From: Elmis aenea
Lineage: Eukaryota; Arthropoda; Insecta; Coleoptera; Elmidae
DNA: 64,000 nt
NCBI GenBank assembly: GCA_947652605.1
Contig: OX393576.1
Coordinates: 11,992,575-12,056,574 of the forward strand
Direction of reading: 5' to 3'
Position numbers and translations under genes: made by a program
The notes under the pieces: generated by a model
Told to the model about the DNA's origin: nothing
The model's input: only the letters and a program-made list of their open reading frames with translations
Databases searched by the model: none
Shown here: in pieces, positions 46,401 to 56,853 of the stretch
Layout: the number at the start of each line of letters is the position of its first letter
How positions within the stretch are numbered: position 1 is the first letter of the stretch

Positions 46401-49400
46401 GGGACTAATTCCCGGGGCCCGGTGTTGCAAAGGGGGGCCGGCTTTGAGCTAATACACAATGTTTTGCTTATAAGTGCTGTTAAACTTTGAGAACAGAGAC
46501 GAATAAAAAAATAATTCTGACTGCCCTGATTACATTGTTTATTATCTTAATCACTATTTATGTAATGGAATATTATTCCTTAATAACAGATTATTGTTAT
46601 TGTTATTATTAACGAATATTAAATAAAATTTAATTTTTATAAAATTAAGATGGAAGATTATCATCCTAAATCCTGGATTCCAAAAGAGAAAAGAAAAAAA
46701 ATGAAACAAAGCCGATAAACTCTAGAGACTTGGATTATTATATTCCGTATTTTTAATTCAGAATTACATAGTCTACAGGGTGGTCCACATAGAAGGGCGG
46801 GGCCACTATTGGGATCTCGTAAACGGTAAGAGCTACAAAGAAGTTTAAATTAGACAAATTGTTCCTTTTTCTGAAACCTATTCAGTAATGCTTTAATGTT
46901 TTAAAAAGATCCATGGCACGCTAGAATAAACAAAAATTAAAATAGGCGTTTTTTTAAATCGTTATTAAGTCGGTTACACTTTATGGTACAAAAATATTTT
47001 TGGTAAAAAAGTTGTAGATTTTTTACGCACTGTAAAATAAAAGCATTCATTTGTTTCAATTTCAATATTTGTCAATTTGACTAATTTAAACTTCTTTGTA
47101 GCTCTTACCGTTTACAACATTCCAATAGTGGCCCTTCTATGTAGACCACCCTGTATATAAAAATGCTAGTCTTAAATTTAAACCTTTTTTTAGAGGAAAG
47201 GGGGGCCAGTTGTTTATTGTTTCCCCAGGGCGCGAATTTTCTGTGAACGGCCCTGCAGAAAGTAGATACGCGAAAATAGGATGGAAAATGAAGATGGAGG
47301 GAAAAATAAATAGAGGAAGACCAAGAATAATATGGGAAAATGAAGTGAGGAAGAGACAAGTAGAAAAAGGAGTAAGCTGGAGAGATGTGCCACAATTAGC
47401 TAACGATAGGCAGGAGTGGAGAAACTTAACACAGAAATAGAAATGCATACCTCGACACCGAAAGGTACAGGAGGAACCGATTAAGAAGAAGAAAAATATG
47501 TTTTTAAAAACTTATCAGTAGCACATTAGTCGTATTACACTATTTATTTACTACAAAACGAATGCTTTAATTAAAACTTATCGTCATGACATGTAATCAA
47601 TTTCATATGAGTGTCAGTGTAAATAAAAATCGAAATAAATACGAATTTCTACACAAAATCTAAAGTCAACCTGTTCTAATAAAGTATTCTAGCAACAAGT
47701 GTAAAAAGAAGAAATTATGACCCAAAAATTATTTTTGTTATTAATTATTAAATAAGCATCGCCTTTATCACGACTTGCTAGATAAAAGTTATAGGAAATT
47801 GCGCAAATAATTAAATAATTGAAGCAAAGTTTAACCATTTTTAAAAAATTGTATTATGACTATACTTAAGATAGGTTGTAAGGTCAAAGTAATGATAAAA
47901 AATATGTCGAAATGTTCATTGAAAACCGTTTAGATCTGTTTAGTTATTTTATTTCCTACGTTTAATTTACATATTTGTTGTAGATATGTAATATCTGTAT
48001 TGGACGACCACGTCTATCCTTTATTACCTTATATAAGCGACACCGGTACATATTCACCAGAAAGTTGTGTATTTGGGCAAGTAACAAATATAGCAGCAAT
48101 TTTTAGTAAGTAATAAATAAAAAATTAAAAAATAAATACAAAAAAAAATATTCTGACATGTGCTTATCTGAATCAAATAACTTTTTACCTACTAGTGCCA
48201 TTTAAAATAAGTTTAATTTTGAATACAACGTAATTAGTAAATTTTTAGTAAGTACGTGTAGATTTTCCCCAATTTAATAACGTATAAGGTTTTTAATTAT
48301 TTGAATGAACAAATGAAATAATCAAAGGGGCAATGATTTTTCGGGATATTCCATATATTTAAACTGAATTATTTTTTCGTTTCCAGTGGGAATAAATCTG
48401 TATATAAGGCATAGACAAATAGACTTTGCCATTAAAGCGAATAATCTGATTCATCCACGATGGAATACCGCCTCCAGTTGGTGTGCTGTGTTCGAATGTG
48501 CAGGAATGAGTATTGTAGCCAATTTTCAAAAAACTAATCTTAGGACCATACATTTTATTGGTGCTGACTTAACCTTACTTGGAGGTGTTCTTTATATTTT
48601 AATACAAGTATGTATTTATCTATATTTGCGATTTTTTTACAGTTCAAAACCTTGCATCGCATCCTAATCTCCGTCTTCTTCTGTCGAGTCAGTCTTTTTT
48701 TAGAGTTCTCTGTCCTTCATGGCCCCCTTCACTCCTTTTTTCCAGTTTTTTTCTTGGCCGGCCCTTTTTCCGTCCCACGGTTGCCACTTCCATGCTTGTG
48801 CTGTTAATCGATCTTCTGGCATCCGTTTTAGATTGCCGTACATACCATTTTAATCTCTTTGATGTGATTATATCAAATATAGTAGTACCTACTTCCATTT
48901 TTTTCCGGATGTCCGTGTTACGTACCCTGCCAAGTCTAGTAAGACCGTAGCACTCCCTCCAGTACCCCATTTCCAGAGCTGTAATTTTACTTTCCTCTCT
49001 TTTATCAGTTACCCAAGGTTCAGCTTCGTATAGGTTTATACTCTCTATTATTAATTTGTACAATTTTATTTTTGACGGATTGTGACAATCTTGTTCCACA
49101 GCAGGGAGTCTAATTTTCTTTTAGCAGCTCGTTCTTGTCCAACTCTGTTTGAGATTTCAGTTTTAGTTTCCATCACGATTTATCACCAAGATATTTATAT
49201 TCATTCTTACTCTTGATTATTTGGTTTTCAAGTTGTAAATCGGTGGCATGACCTTTAGCAACAAGGTATTCTGTTTTTTCATTCAGTGTACAGCTTGTTA
49301 TGTCCTATGTTGATGCTCATGCTCCTACATTTTTTGTTCCAGTTTTCTAATAATTTTTTATAAGGGTAAAAACTTTCACTAACAGTTTCTATTTAGGTAA

Positions 49401-52400
49401 AGGAACATATACAGTGTGTCCTACAGGAATGGAATATGCTATATATCTCAGTAAATATCCACTTTAGAGAAAAATGTTTTGAATAAAAGTTGTTTGGTAC
49501 TTAGTTTTCCACCACAAGACAAAATTTAAATATTTTTTTATCGAATAACCAAAGCGCAATGAAAAACAATTGAATTTTTTTAAATGGCAAGGTACCCCTA
49601 TATTATACTCATTTGATAGATTTTTTTTTCTCTTTTCGATGATGGGGTCACCTTAAAAATAAGTTTATGCTAAGAGGCCTTAACTTTAATAATCAAATGT
49701 GCGATTTAAATGATTTTTTTATTAGAAAAGTTAAGTGATTATTTTTAATAAACTTCTATTGCTATATTGTTCTTTTCAGGCTAGAATTTCCTATGCGTTT
49801 CGAGGTATCGAAGCCAAACATACTCAGTATGGGTTATCTACTGCAACAATATGTTGGAGAATATTGATTAGCATTTTATGTGTACCTCTACTCATCATTT
49901 TAATATCATGTGGGTACGAATCAGAAAAAAATGTATCAGGTAAACTTTGTATATTGTAACACACAAATATCTGTATGAATGAAAAGCAACAAAAATTGTG
50001 TTTTTTAGGGTAGAAAGTAATTAATTACCAGTTACAGGCAGTGGTGAGCTATGAAATTTTTAACAAAGGGCTCGATCATAGTTAAATAAAAACAAAAAAA
50101 TAATGTTAATTATATGTTGGAAAAAAAATGGCATTTTAAATTCAAACGTGAATAATCGAGTGATTGTACATAATTCAAAAAATTCTATTGTGCGACGGGT
50201 TATTCTAAATTTAATCGTCATTGCTTGATAGGCATGACTTCGTCGCTTTACAAATGTATGTAATGACTAATGACAATGATTTTAAGATATAATTTTTCTT
50301 GAGAAAATGGTTAACAAGAAGAACAAGGGGCTCGCAAATTAAGGAATAATTTAACAAAGGGCTCGCGCGAGCCCCCGCGAGCCCCCTACAGCGCACCACT
50401 GGTTACAGGTCATTGTATACTAATCTTTAATTATCCACAATTGTGAATCCAATTTTTGCTAAGCATATGGTGTTCAAATCCATTGCTATCAATCTACGTA
50501 AAAATAAAATAATTCTCGGAGAGTTATTACAAATCCAACTTTAAAAATCATACCATTTCAAAGATTTAAAGTATTATAAAAACTTATTAAGATATCCTGT
50601 TAATGGCGCTACACTTGTGGTTAATTGTAACTAGTTATTACGGAAATGTTTTGATTTTTTTATTAAATAACTATAGTAGTTGAACATAAAAGAACAGTTT
50701 GTTTATTGCAGTTAGGCACAGCCTTCCAACACAAGTATAAGTTATTGTAAAATTCGTCAGAAAATACTCGATTTAAATAACCGCATGTACCACGGTACTA
50801 GCACCGTTCCATTTAAAAAAATTGACCTTTTGTCAAAAAAAAACTGACCTTTTGTCAAAAAAAAACTGATTTTTTAACCTTCAAAGTAACCTAAATGTCA
50901 ATTAAAATGTACAAAAACGTTTTTTGGACCCTTGTTGACATAACACAGTTGAATTTATGCAGGTCACGGCCAACTTAATAAAAACAATTTGTTCAAAAAT
51001 TATTTGAGGTTACAAAAATTAACTAAAATGGTGCAGTTGTATTCAAAATCGCTTCCTCTTTCCAAAAATGTAAAAATTTACGGACGTTCCATTTGAAATA
51101 ACAAAGTTAGGGTCGCTTCCGGCGAAACCGGAAGTGAAACAGTAGTGTACATCGGTTTTAATAACTCGGTTTATGACACACATCAAATGACTAAAATTTC
51201 ATGTATCTAAAATCAAAACCAAAGGATAAAAGGGGATGTACCAGAATTTAGTTACACCCGGTATGCCTTGCTTTTGTAGTTATTCTCCTGTTGTTTTTTG
51301 GCCTCGATAAATCAACACCTTATATTACCATCACAAAATTTAGTGAACAACCATTTCTGTTAAAATCCACGAGGGCATTGTTTTACACCCCACATTATTT
51401 TTTTATATAAAACGCTCATTGTTTTGCAAGTTATAAAAATTATTTCCTGTATAATTTTAAAAATTACCTCATAATTTCATCCGGAAGTATCAAAATGTTT
51501 ACAATTGCTATTGTAGCTAAAATGTATATGCCCCATTATTTTTAAAGCAAGTAAATTTCATTAATTTTCTTTTCATTGTACACCCTATTTCACCAAAGAA
51601 ATAGTATAAACTAATCCAAAGCTATACTAGGTTTGTTCCAACAACTACTTGGGGACGGTACAGTAAACGATCACGAGTGTGCGCAGTATCAATATCGCGT
51701 TCCATCACAGTCTCTGATAGTTCACCGGACGGTTTAGTCGGCTGTTCCATCATTACAAAATTTATACATGAACTAGTCAGTGTACGGTCAAAACAGTTCT
51801 TGGATGAGAGCATGTACCAGCATTTGGATTTTTAAACGCATGCGCTATTCATAACTAACGTGAGCTCAGGTAGCTATGCATCGCTCTCCCAACCCCACTT
51901 AGTGCTAGATTCTTAAGGTGTTTACCCTAGCGTTGCGTACATTTGTATGAACCCAATAGACGCAAATGTCATTTACAGTTAGGCCAATGGTAAAAGCGTT
52001 CCAACAACGGCTAATACTGGGCAATACATTTATTAGTACATAGTTCACGCATGCGAATAACTCAGTTCATGCATTCATTCAAGGATCGCTCTTGAACTGC
52101 TTGTTGGAACAAACCTACTATCTCGCGTTAGTAGAACATTAAATTTAAAGGAAGATTTTGACGAATAAATTTGTTTATTAGCATAAATTTTTAAGTTGCT
52201 TTAAGGGATTATTTTTTATTGCAAATAAATGTAAGTTAAGAAATCGTTGTTATTATTTATAAAAGTATGAACGTAAAAAAATCTTGCTCGCATTTGCAGG
52301 GTACTTGTTTTATTTTTAATAATTATAAATATTACATTGCAGGTGATCTCATAATGTGGACTATGCAGGATAATGGCTATGTTCTTCATGTGATAGCAAC

Positions 52401-52509
52401 ATTTGCAGAATGGGTGATAGTGTTCCTTATATTAATTTTTATAGCGACATTCACAAACGAATTTAAAAGCCTTCAGTACGAAGAAATTAGGTTTAAAGAC
52501 TTGGTGTGA
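40337..52509 (+). CDS. DRAM-family (DNA damage-regulated autophagy modulator) membrane protein, five exons, complete
   Basis: Exons 40337-40449, 47984-48105, 48387-48607, 49780-49939 and 52343-52509 join with matching phases and GT-AG borders into 783 bases, 260 residues plus stop. Animal DRAM2 proteins are about the same length. Diagnostic family stretches are present: PYISDTGTYSPESCVFG (residues 53-69), SIVANFQKT (120-128), and DNGYVLHVIATFAEW (215-229). Hydrophobic segments at about 23-44, 69-84, 105-122, 132-152, 172-195 and 218-242 fit a multi-spanning Frag1/DRAM/Sfk1 protein. Vertebrate members sit in lysosomal or endosomal membranes and promote autophagy; the same role here is inference. 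Introns of 7534, 281, 1172 and 2403 bases hold many transposons. A second gene of the family begins at 63136. Confidence 0.93.
40450..41379. other. DRAM intron 1, first part, nothing recognised
   Basis: AT-rich intronic sequence without supported repeats or genes. Confidence 0.5.
41380..41740. repeat. Diverged copy of arm sequence from the 12849 foldback
   Basis: GTAAGGTGTTTCATTTAAAG, AATTAACTTATTTGTGTTTG and AAGTTTAGCCAAATGAACCGG resemble the arm around 14270-14330. A decayed partial copy, in DRAM intron 1. Confidence 0.4.
41741..42343. mobile_element. Mariner-type foldback in DRAM intron 1
   Basis: The left tip is CAGGGTGTGTACAAATTGGC after TA. The mirror right end is GCCAATTTTTACACACCCTA, where the last G has become A, followed by TA. 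The arms carry CACGTGGCGATGTTCTTCGT, AAATTCTAAGTCGAAAATCT and the complements, and extend for over 100 bp. Confidence 0.85.
42432..42583. mobile_element. 152-bp near-perfect hairpin element
   Basis: GGGTCAATCTAAACAGATGA continues to ACACATTTTACT, and the exact mirror begins AGTAAAATGTG at about 42536. The arms are 48 bp, without an evident mismatch, around a 56-base loop. No target duplication could be assigned. The ORF at 42481-42699 overlaps it by chance. Confidence 0.8.
42584..44198. other. DRAM intron 1, mostly unassigned
   Basis: Only a lone CCGCCCTGTATA, like a mariner-type right tip, is seen near 43600. The minus-strand ORFs at 43636-43839 and 43894-44076 have no family features. Confidence 0.4.
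44201..45292. mobile_element. 1.1-kb foldback element with ~500-bp arms
   Basis: The left tip is CAGGGGGGATATTTTT after TATA and the right tip ends AGAAACACCCTG followed by TA. The left arm has about 50 extra bases between the tip and TTTCTTAAATATTGCGAG. Beyond that the arms mirror each other, with AGGTGATTCCTTATC and GACGTC(T/A)CCTTTCGGAGTTA, to about 44735 and 44800. The short loop contains ACGTATACGCGG. The ORF at 45197-45403 lies partly in the right arm. Confidence 0.9.
45295..46187. other. DRAM intron 1, nothing recognised
   Basis: AT-rich; the ORFs at 45477-45674 and 45890-46087 have no family features. Confidence 0.4.
46188..46310 (-). mobile_element. RTE-like 3' end fragment, minus orientation
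   Basis: CCTCTTAATTGGTTCCTCTC, TACCTTTCAGTGTCCAGATA and AACTGTGATACATCTTTCTA match the minus-strand 3' end at 20478-20600. It abuts the plus-strand copy of the same family at 46315, so two fragments lie head to head. Confidence 0.6.
46384..47255. mobile_element. Non-autonomous hAT, perfect 8-bp target duplication
   Basis: The tips are CAGGGCC and GGCCCTG. CAGAAAGT is duplicated exactly at 46376-46383 and 47256-47263. Subterminal GGGGGGCC copies lie near both ends (46432 and 47199). It carries a mariner-type foldback at 46776-47153 and no transposase. Confidence 0.92.
46776..47153. mobile_element. Mariner-type foldback nested in the hAT
   Basis: The tips are CAGGGTGGTCCACATAGAAG and the complement of CAGGGTGGTCTACATAGAAG, with TA outside. 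The inner box TTGGGATCTCGTAAACGGTA, then AGAGCTACAAAGAAGTTTAA, is mirrored at 47075-47115. It belongs to the same family as 12035-12723 and 11085-11197. Confidence 0.92.
47491..47983. other. DRAM intron 1, last part, nothing recognised
   Basis: AT-rich sequence leading to the acceptor TTTGTTGTAG at 47974-47983. Confidence 0.5.
47984..48105 (+). CDS. DRAM-like gene, exon 2
   Basis: Starts with 1 base completing Thr38, holds residues 39-78, and ends with 1 base before GTAAGT. It carries the family hallmark PYISDTGTYSPESCVFGQ and NIAAIF. Confidence 0.92.
48387..48607 (+). CDS. DRAM-like gene, exon 3
   Basis: TTTCGTTTCCAG precedes it; two bases complete Met79 and 73 codons follow to GTATGT. It encodes GINLYIRHRQIDFA, CAGMSIVANFQKTNLRTIHF and a membrane segment ending LYILIQ. 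Confidence 0.93.
48670..49330 (-). mobile_element. RTE-like ORF2 relic in DRAM intron 3
   Basis: Minus-strand reading gives KTEYLVAKG, KSKNEYKYLGDK, then in the open frame 49099-48689 KIKLYKLIIESINLYEAEPW, TALEMGYWRECYGLTRLGR, RLKWYVRQ and GRKKGRPRKKLEK. This is the end of an RTE-type ORF2, with frameshifts and opposite in orientation to the DRAM gene. Confidence 0.75.
49410..49645 (+). mobile_element. CAGTGTGTCC-ended repeat, copy 2 (DRAM intron 3)
   Basis: From TATACAGTGTGTCCTACAGG onward it mirrors 6404-6640: CTCAGTAAATATCCACTTTA, GTACCCCTATATTATACTC and TCTCTTTTCGATGATG. This copy lacks the hAT that interrupts copy 1. Confidence 0.65.
49780..49939 (+). CDS. DRAM-like gene, exon 4
   Basis: TTCTTTTCAG precedes it. 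53 codons plus 1 base; residues 153-205, starting ARISYAFRG and including the membrane segment ILISILCVPLLIILISCGYE. Ends at GTAAAC. Confidence 0.9.
50039..50401. mobile_element. hAT MITE in DRAM intron 4
   Basis: The tips are CAGTGGTGAGCTATGAAATT and (GC)GCACCACTG. GTTACAGG is duplicated exactly at 50031-50038 and 50402-50409. AACAAAGGGCTCG occurs near both ends in the same orientation, and GCGAGCCCCC is doubled on the right. No coding capacity; the ORF at 50211-50399 is chance. Confidence 0.92.
50410..51184. other. DRAM intron 4, nothing recognised
   Basis: AT-rich; a short direct repeat of GACCTTTTGTCAAAAAAAAA at 50823-50866 is the only structure seen. Confidence 0.5.
51185..51262. mobile_element. 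Half copy of the 2485-2639 MITE
   Basis: TATCTAAAATCAAAACCAAA, GGATGTACCAGAATTTAG and TTACACCCGGTAT correspond to the mirror of the left half of the element at 2485. Confidence 0.6.
51630..52115. mobile_element. TIR element in DRAM intron 4, TA target
   Basis: The tips are GGTTTGTTCCAACAA and TTGTTGGAACAAACC, with TA on both sides (51628-51629 and 52116-52117). It is 486 bp, more GC-rich than the surroundings, with no recognisable protein. Superfamily unclear. Confidence 0.75.
52343..52509 (+). CDS. DRAM-like gene, exon 5 and stop
   Basis: TACATTGCAG precedes it. Residue Gly206 is completed, then residues 207-260: DLIMWTMQDNGYVLHVIATF, AEW, the last membrane segment VIVFLILIFIATF, and the tail KDLV with TGA at 52507-52509. 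Confidence 0.92.
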
Positions 52510-52543
52510 TTGTAATTCTAGATTGTTTAGATATAAATCGAAT

Positions 52544-52549
52544 AATAAA
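52544..52549 (+). promoter_or_regulatory. Polyadenylation signal AATAAA of the DRAM-like gene
   Basis: AATAAA occurs 35 bases after the stop codon. Given the AT content the exact site is uncertain. Confidence 0.5.
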
Positions 52550-53768
52550 TAATAACTAATTTTAGGTTAAACAGTTTCCTTTTTAAAAAATTATAAAATT
52601 TAGACTACAGCAACTGGTCTAAAATACACACGTTATTTGGAGCCCAAATAATGATAATTGGTTCTCAAATCACTAAAATTAAAATTTTTTATGAAAAAAG
52701 GCATATTCTTTGCCATTTTTCAGAAAAAGCTTTCATTTCAACATTTTGCAGTGTGAATTTAGATAATTTATAGGAAAAAAGGTATCCAACTTCGCCTTCA
52801 ATATAAAAAAGCGACGCCTGATATGTAGAAAACCAGATATGCACAACTTTATACAAATAGTGTTATAATAGAACTTATTCAAGTCATTAGGAATTGAAAT
52901 AACTGAATGTGCATTTGTTTTTTAAGACAACTGACAGACATACAATCAGACAAAAAAATTTACCATACAGACAATTAAAATTTAATTTAAAATAAGTTAG
53001 TTCATAGAAATGCAGTATTTCGTTTTACTTCTTAAAAATAATACAAAAAGAAATTTAAGAACGTGAAATTGAAATGATATTAAATTATTATCGATTAGAA
53101 AAACAAAAGTAAAAATAAACACAGAAATGTCAACACAGACTTTTCTTTTAAAACTCATCTATATTAAAACAGCAATAAGAAAAAAATTGTAATTTCAGAC
53201 TGTTTTAATATGTAAATGGAAATGGATAAAATGAGATGCAAATGGAAATTGTTTCTCGTAGCAATGACGATGTATTTTCACTGATTAAAAGTGTTTAACA
53301 CAAGGATTTCCGTGTTTAACAAATATCATTAAATACTAAGGTATTACAGTACTTCGCCATTGTCTAATGTTCCTATTGGCAGGATGAAACACGCTCAAAT
53401 AACGTCAAGGATAACTTATTAATTATGCAAGCGTGTCTTTCCTGAATTAATTCCAGTGTTTTTGGTATCATGAAAGTGTATTTACAGCCTGATAGCATAT
53501 TATGTAATTAGTTTTCAAACGCTCTTGAAAACCCAATTCAGTAATCATATTTCAGTAAATTGTAAAGAGCAATTTCTTCCTAACAACCAATATATTTTTC
53601 AATATCTAATACCTAACTCCCTTTCTTTATGACATAAGTTTTCCAAAGAAGTTTAGCGTCAAGTGTTAAGCTGAGGTATTTGACTGTGTTGGTGTAGTAA
53701 TACCATACCAAGTTACCAAAAATTAATAACCATTTACTAATTCAACATACTATAATATTGCATTAATT
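52550..53768. other. No feature recognised
   Basis: AT-rich sequence downstream of the DRAM-like gene; nothing supported. Confidence 0.4.
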
Positions 53769-53875
53769 TACAGGGTGTCCCACAAGGTATGCCTTCGCAA
53801 ATTTTTACACATATCGAATGTTTAGGACCTGAATAAAACGTTTTTAGCGATTTTTTTTATGTGAGCCTTCATATA

Positions 53876-54516
53876 CAGGTTGTCCCAAATATAGTGAACA
53901 GCATGGGGATCTCGTAAACGGTAAGAGATACAGAGTTGTTTAAACGGGTCAAAATGATTTGTGATTCTATGGAGAGAGAAAACTCGAAAAAAATTACTAG
54001 TTTTTGCGCTATTGATAAAAAAACAAAACACGTCAAGTTTTTAATTTTTGCTTGTAACTTGCTTAATTGCAATTACACTCAAAATATTATTCGACATTGT
54101 TGGGGCACTTTTTTGCGTAGATTTGAAATTTGTCAACTATTTTTACCTATCTTCATTTGTTTTTGTTATTTTAACATCAGCCGTATTTAAAATAAGAAAG
54201 TTGATGTTAAAAAAACAAAAACAAATGAAGATAGGTAAAAATAGTTGACGAATTTCAAATCTACGCAAAAAAGTGCCCCAACAATGTCGAATAATATTTT
54301 TAGTGCGATTGCAATTGAGCAAGTTACAAGCAAAAATTAAAAACTTGACGTGTTTTGTTTTTTATCAATAGCGCAAAAACTAGTAATTTTTTCGCGTTTT
54401 TTTTTTCGTAGAAGAGTTGCTCTCAAATCATAAATCATTTTTACCCATTAAACCAACTCTGTATCTCTTACCGTTTACGAGATCCCCATGCTGTTCACTA
54501 TATTTGAGACACTCTG
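53876..54516. mobile_element. Mariner-type foldback nested inside 53771-56598
   Basis: The left tip is CAGGTTGTCCCAAATATAGT and the right end is the complement of CAGAGTGTCTCAAATATAGT, with TA outside both. The inner box GCATGGGGATCTCGTAAACG is mirrored exactly. The arms are over 300 bp and nearly meet at 54190. The ORFs at 53822-54248 are arm artefacts. Confidence 0.93.
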
Positions 54517-55409
54517 TATTGTAATGGTCGCATATAGGATAATATCTAATAATTTAAAAACAATTTTTAATGTACTCGCGTAACATCATAAAGTATTATT
54601 TAGTTATTTTTCTGTTTCTAAGAAACCATAAATAACTTGTTTAAAGTTAAAGAAAGCCACATGTGTTTTTAAAAACGCGTGTAGGTTATAATATTTACAT
54701 TTTTTTCAGGGTGCTTTAGTAAACAAAACACTTTTAAAATCGTTATCAATGCAAGGGTTTCTAATAATTACCGAGTCAAGTGCTAATCCCCAATGCTAGA
54801 CCAAATAAGCGTTGACTGATTTGTTGTGTCATAAATTTGTCTTTATGGATTCTAAGAAAACTAATGCAGGTCAAACCATAACATCTGGCAACCCTAAGCT
54901 TAACATTCTTCGGGGATGTCCATTTGTTTGTCTAGTTATTGTGTTGCGAATTATATTTCTCATTTATTTAACGTTCACATTTGGTGCAGATATTATTTAT
55001 AACTGATTACAATTACATGTACAATATTGAGTAATTGGAGTTATTAATTAATACGATTTTACATTGGTTTAGTATATTTTGTTTTCAAGTAACAGATTTC
55101 GACGTTTAATGGAGGGGAGAATTTAAGTTTAAATTGATAGAAAACTATTTATTTTGAGAAGCTCCAATAATCGACGAGCTAACGGATTCAGAAATCACCC
55201 CACCATTATACACAAATCTGAATAACGAATTAACGAATGTATGGGTGTTAATATCCACCCTTATTATTTAACATCTCTTGCACTATTTGTCCATCCCAAA
55301 AAATAGGCGGTTTTGACCGTCAGGTATCCAGCAAAAGGGTATAAAAGGCATTGTTTTACAGTAATCGAGGTTCACTTTTTTGAGAACCATTTTCTTTGGG
55401 ACCTAGCGA

Positions 55410-55640
55410 TAGATGTGCTCTCCACAAAGCAATTTGTAGGCAGGGCACTCCCTTGGTCAGTCAATATTTCCAAATTTGCGTTAAACTCCGACTCTCGGAT
55501 CGATGTTTTCTCCCAGAAGAAATTCTGAGGCAGGGAACCCAGAGTCATTGTTTCTAAATTTGCGTAAAAAATTGTAACGACTAAATGATAGATGTTCTCT
55601 CCACAAAGCAATTTGTAAGGCAGGGAACTCCGTTAGTCAC
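55410..55640 (+). repeat. Tandem repeat, about 88-bp unit, three copies
   Basis: CTCTCCACAAAGCAATTTGT with GGCAGGGCACTCC near 55419, a diverged TCTCCCAGAAGAAATTCTGA near 55509, and a third close copy near 55597. The opposing ORFs at 55313-55528 and 55372-55611 follow from the repeat. Confidence 0.7.
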
Positions 55641-55984
55641 CTTAACAAACGTGTATTTTTATTAGTAACAAATTGCGTGATATTTTTCGGCCCTCCGTAA
55701 ATTTAAAACCCAAAGCCTTCACAATTAATCCACCGGACAACCCCGCATTAACGACCCGATTGCGCAATAATATTCCCAACTGCACCATCTTAAATAACAA
55801 TTCACCACTCCTTAATTAATCCTCCTTACAATCACTGATACAACCTAGAATCGCGAAATCTCACAATTACCACATTACATGTCCCATAATAATCCACCAT
55901 TTCCCAATCAATCCGCCATACGATGCCTCATAAAACCTCTAATTACGAATACCAAAAATCACCCACTCCGAAACCAATAATAAA

Positions 55985-56235
55985 ACCTTAAATGTGACAA
56001 CCACCCTGAATCTCCAATAATAATTCCTAATATGTGACAATAATACACGAAATAATCTAACCCTAATAATTCCTAATATGTGACAACCATCCACGAACTA
56101 ACCACATAATAATTCCTAATATGTGACAACCATCCACGAAATAACCTTGCCTAATAACCATCCCTAATATGTGAGAATTATCCACGAAATAACTACGAAT
56201 AATAATTCCTTATATGTGACAATTATCTACGTAAT
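55985..56235 (+). repeat. Minisatellite, about 45-bp unit, about six copies
   Basis: TAATTCCTAATATGTGACAA starts at 56021, 56067, 56110, 56155 (diverged) and 56203, with spacings of 43-48 bp. The other half of each unit reads CATCCACGAAATAAC. More decayed units probably extend left to about 55850. Confidence 0.8.
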
Positions 56236-56640
56236 GAAACTTTAAATAATAAACAAAATCTACAACATCTTGTTTGTTTTATTTACCGTCTAATAAACCT
56301 ATAGCTGTTCTAAATACTGGAGTTCGCTATGGAAACACAACGTAGCAGGGTCCTACACTAAAATATGACGATCATGAGCCATAACATCGTTTAAGCAACT
56401 TCGCTAATTCACCAGAACTACCGTACTCAGTATAAAAGAAAATAAGTAAAAAAGCATAAGGACTTTTAATAATACTGAGCCAAGTACGGTACGTCACAGT
56501 ATATAAAAAAATATATAATCAGTAAAAATGTTTTATTTAGGTCCTAAACATTCGATTTATGCAAAAATTAGCGAAGGCATACCTTGTGGGACACCCTGTA
56601 TATGCACCAATAAACATTTCTAAAGTTACTGGTAATATAA

Positions 56641-56850
56641 AGCCTCGTCCACATTTGCGAGCAAAAGTGAGAGCCGAGCCTAGCGCAATCCATCATTTTA
56701 GCGAGCCTGCTAAATACCAACACTTGGCTGACCGGTTTTGTTGCACTCGCGAACCTGTGGTCGTATTAAACTGTTAATAGGCAGGCTCGCTGAAATGATG
56801 GATTGCGCTAGGCTCGGCTCTCACTTTTGCTCGCAAATGTGGACGAGGCT
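56641..56850. mobile_element. Harbinger-type MITE forming a 210-bp hairpin
   Basis: AGCCTCGTCCACATTTGCGA continues about 75 bp to AGCGAGCCTGC, and its exact mirror ends GGACGAGGCT. TAA lies outside both ends (56638-56640 and 56851-56853). The loop is about 60 bases. GC-rich against its flank. The ORF at 56559-56777 merely crosses it. Confidence 0.92.
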
Positions 56851-56853
56851 TAA

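Larger units (their letters stand above)
46315..47490 (+). mobile_element. RTE-like 3' end, split by a hAT insertion
   Basis: The left piece (46315-46383) gives EDIKNKIDTNQLKWLGLRMP, ending PES. The right piece (47264-47490) gives RYAKIGWKMKMEGK, then NRGRPRIIWENEV, SWRDVPQLANDRQEWR and a stop at 47438, followed by a GAAGAAG-rich tail. With the hAT (46384-47255) and one target copy removed, MPES joins in frame to RYAKIG. The minus-strand ORFs at 47105-47448 are antisense. Confidence 0.85.
53771..56598. mobile_element. 2.8-kb mariner-type element with satellite interior
   Basis: The tips are CAGGGTGTCCCACAAGGTAT and its exact complement, with TA outside at 53769-53770 and 56599-56600. The terminal repeats run about 60 bp and include GCCTTCGC and TTTAGGACCT. 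The interior has no transposase. It contains a nested foldback (53876-54516), a short tandem array (55410-55640) and a 45-bp minisatellite (55985-56235). Confidence 0.85.

Noticed and set aside
53822..54248. Four overlapping ORFs of 66-84 codons
   Set aside because: They lie in the two mirrored arms of the foldback at 53876-54516 and are mirror readings of each other; no family features.
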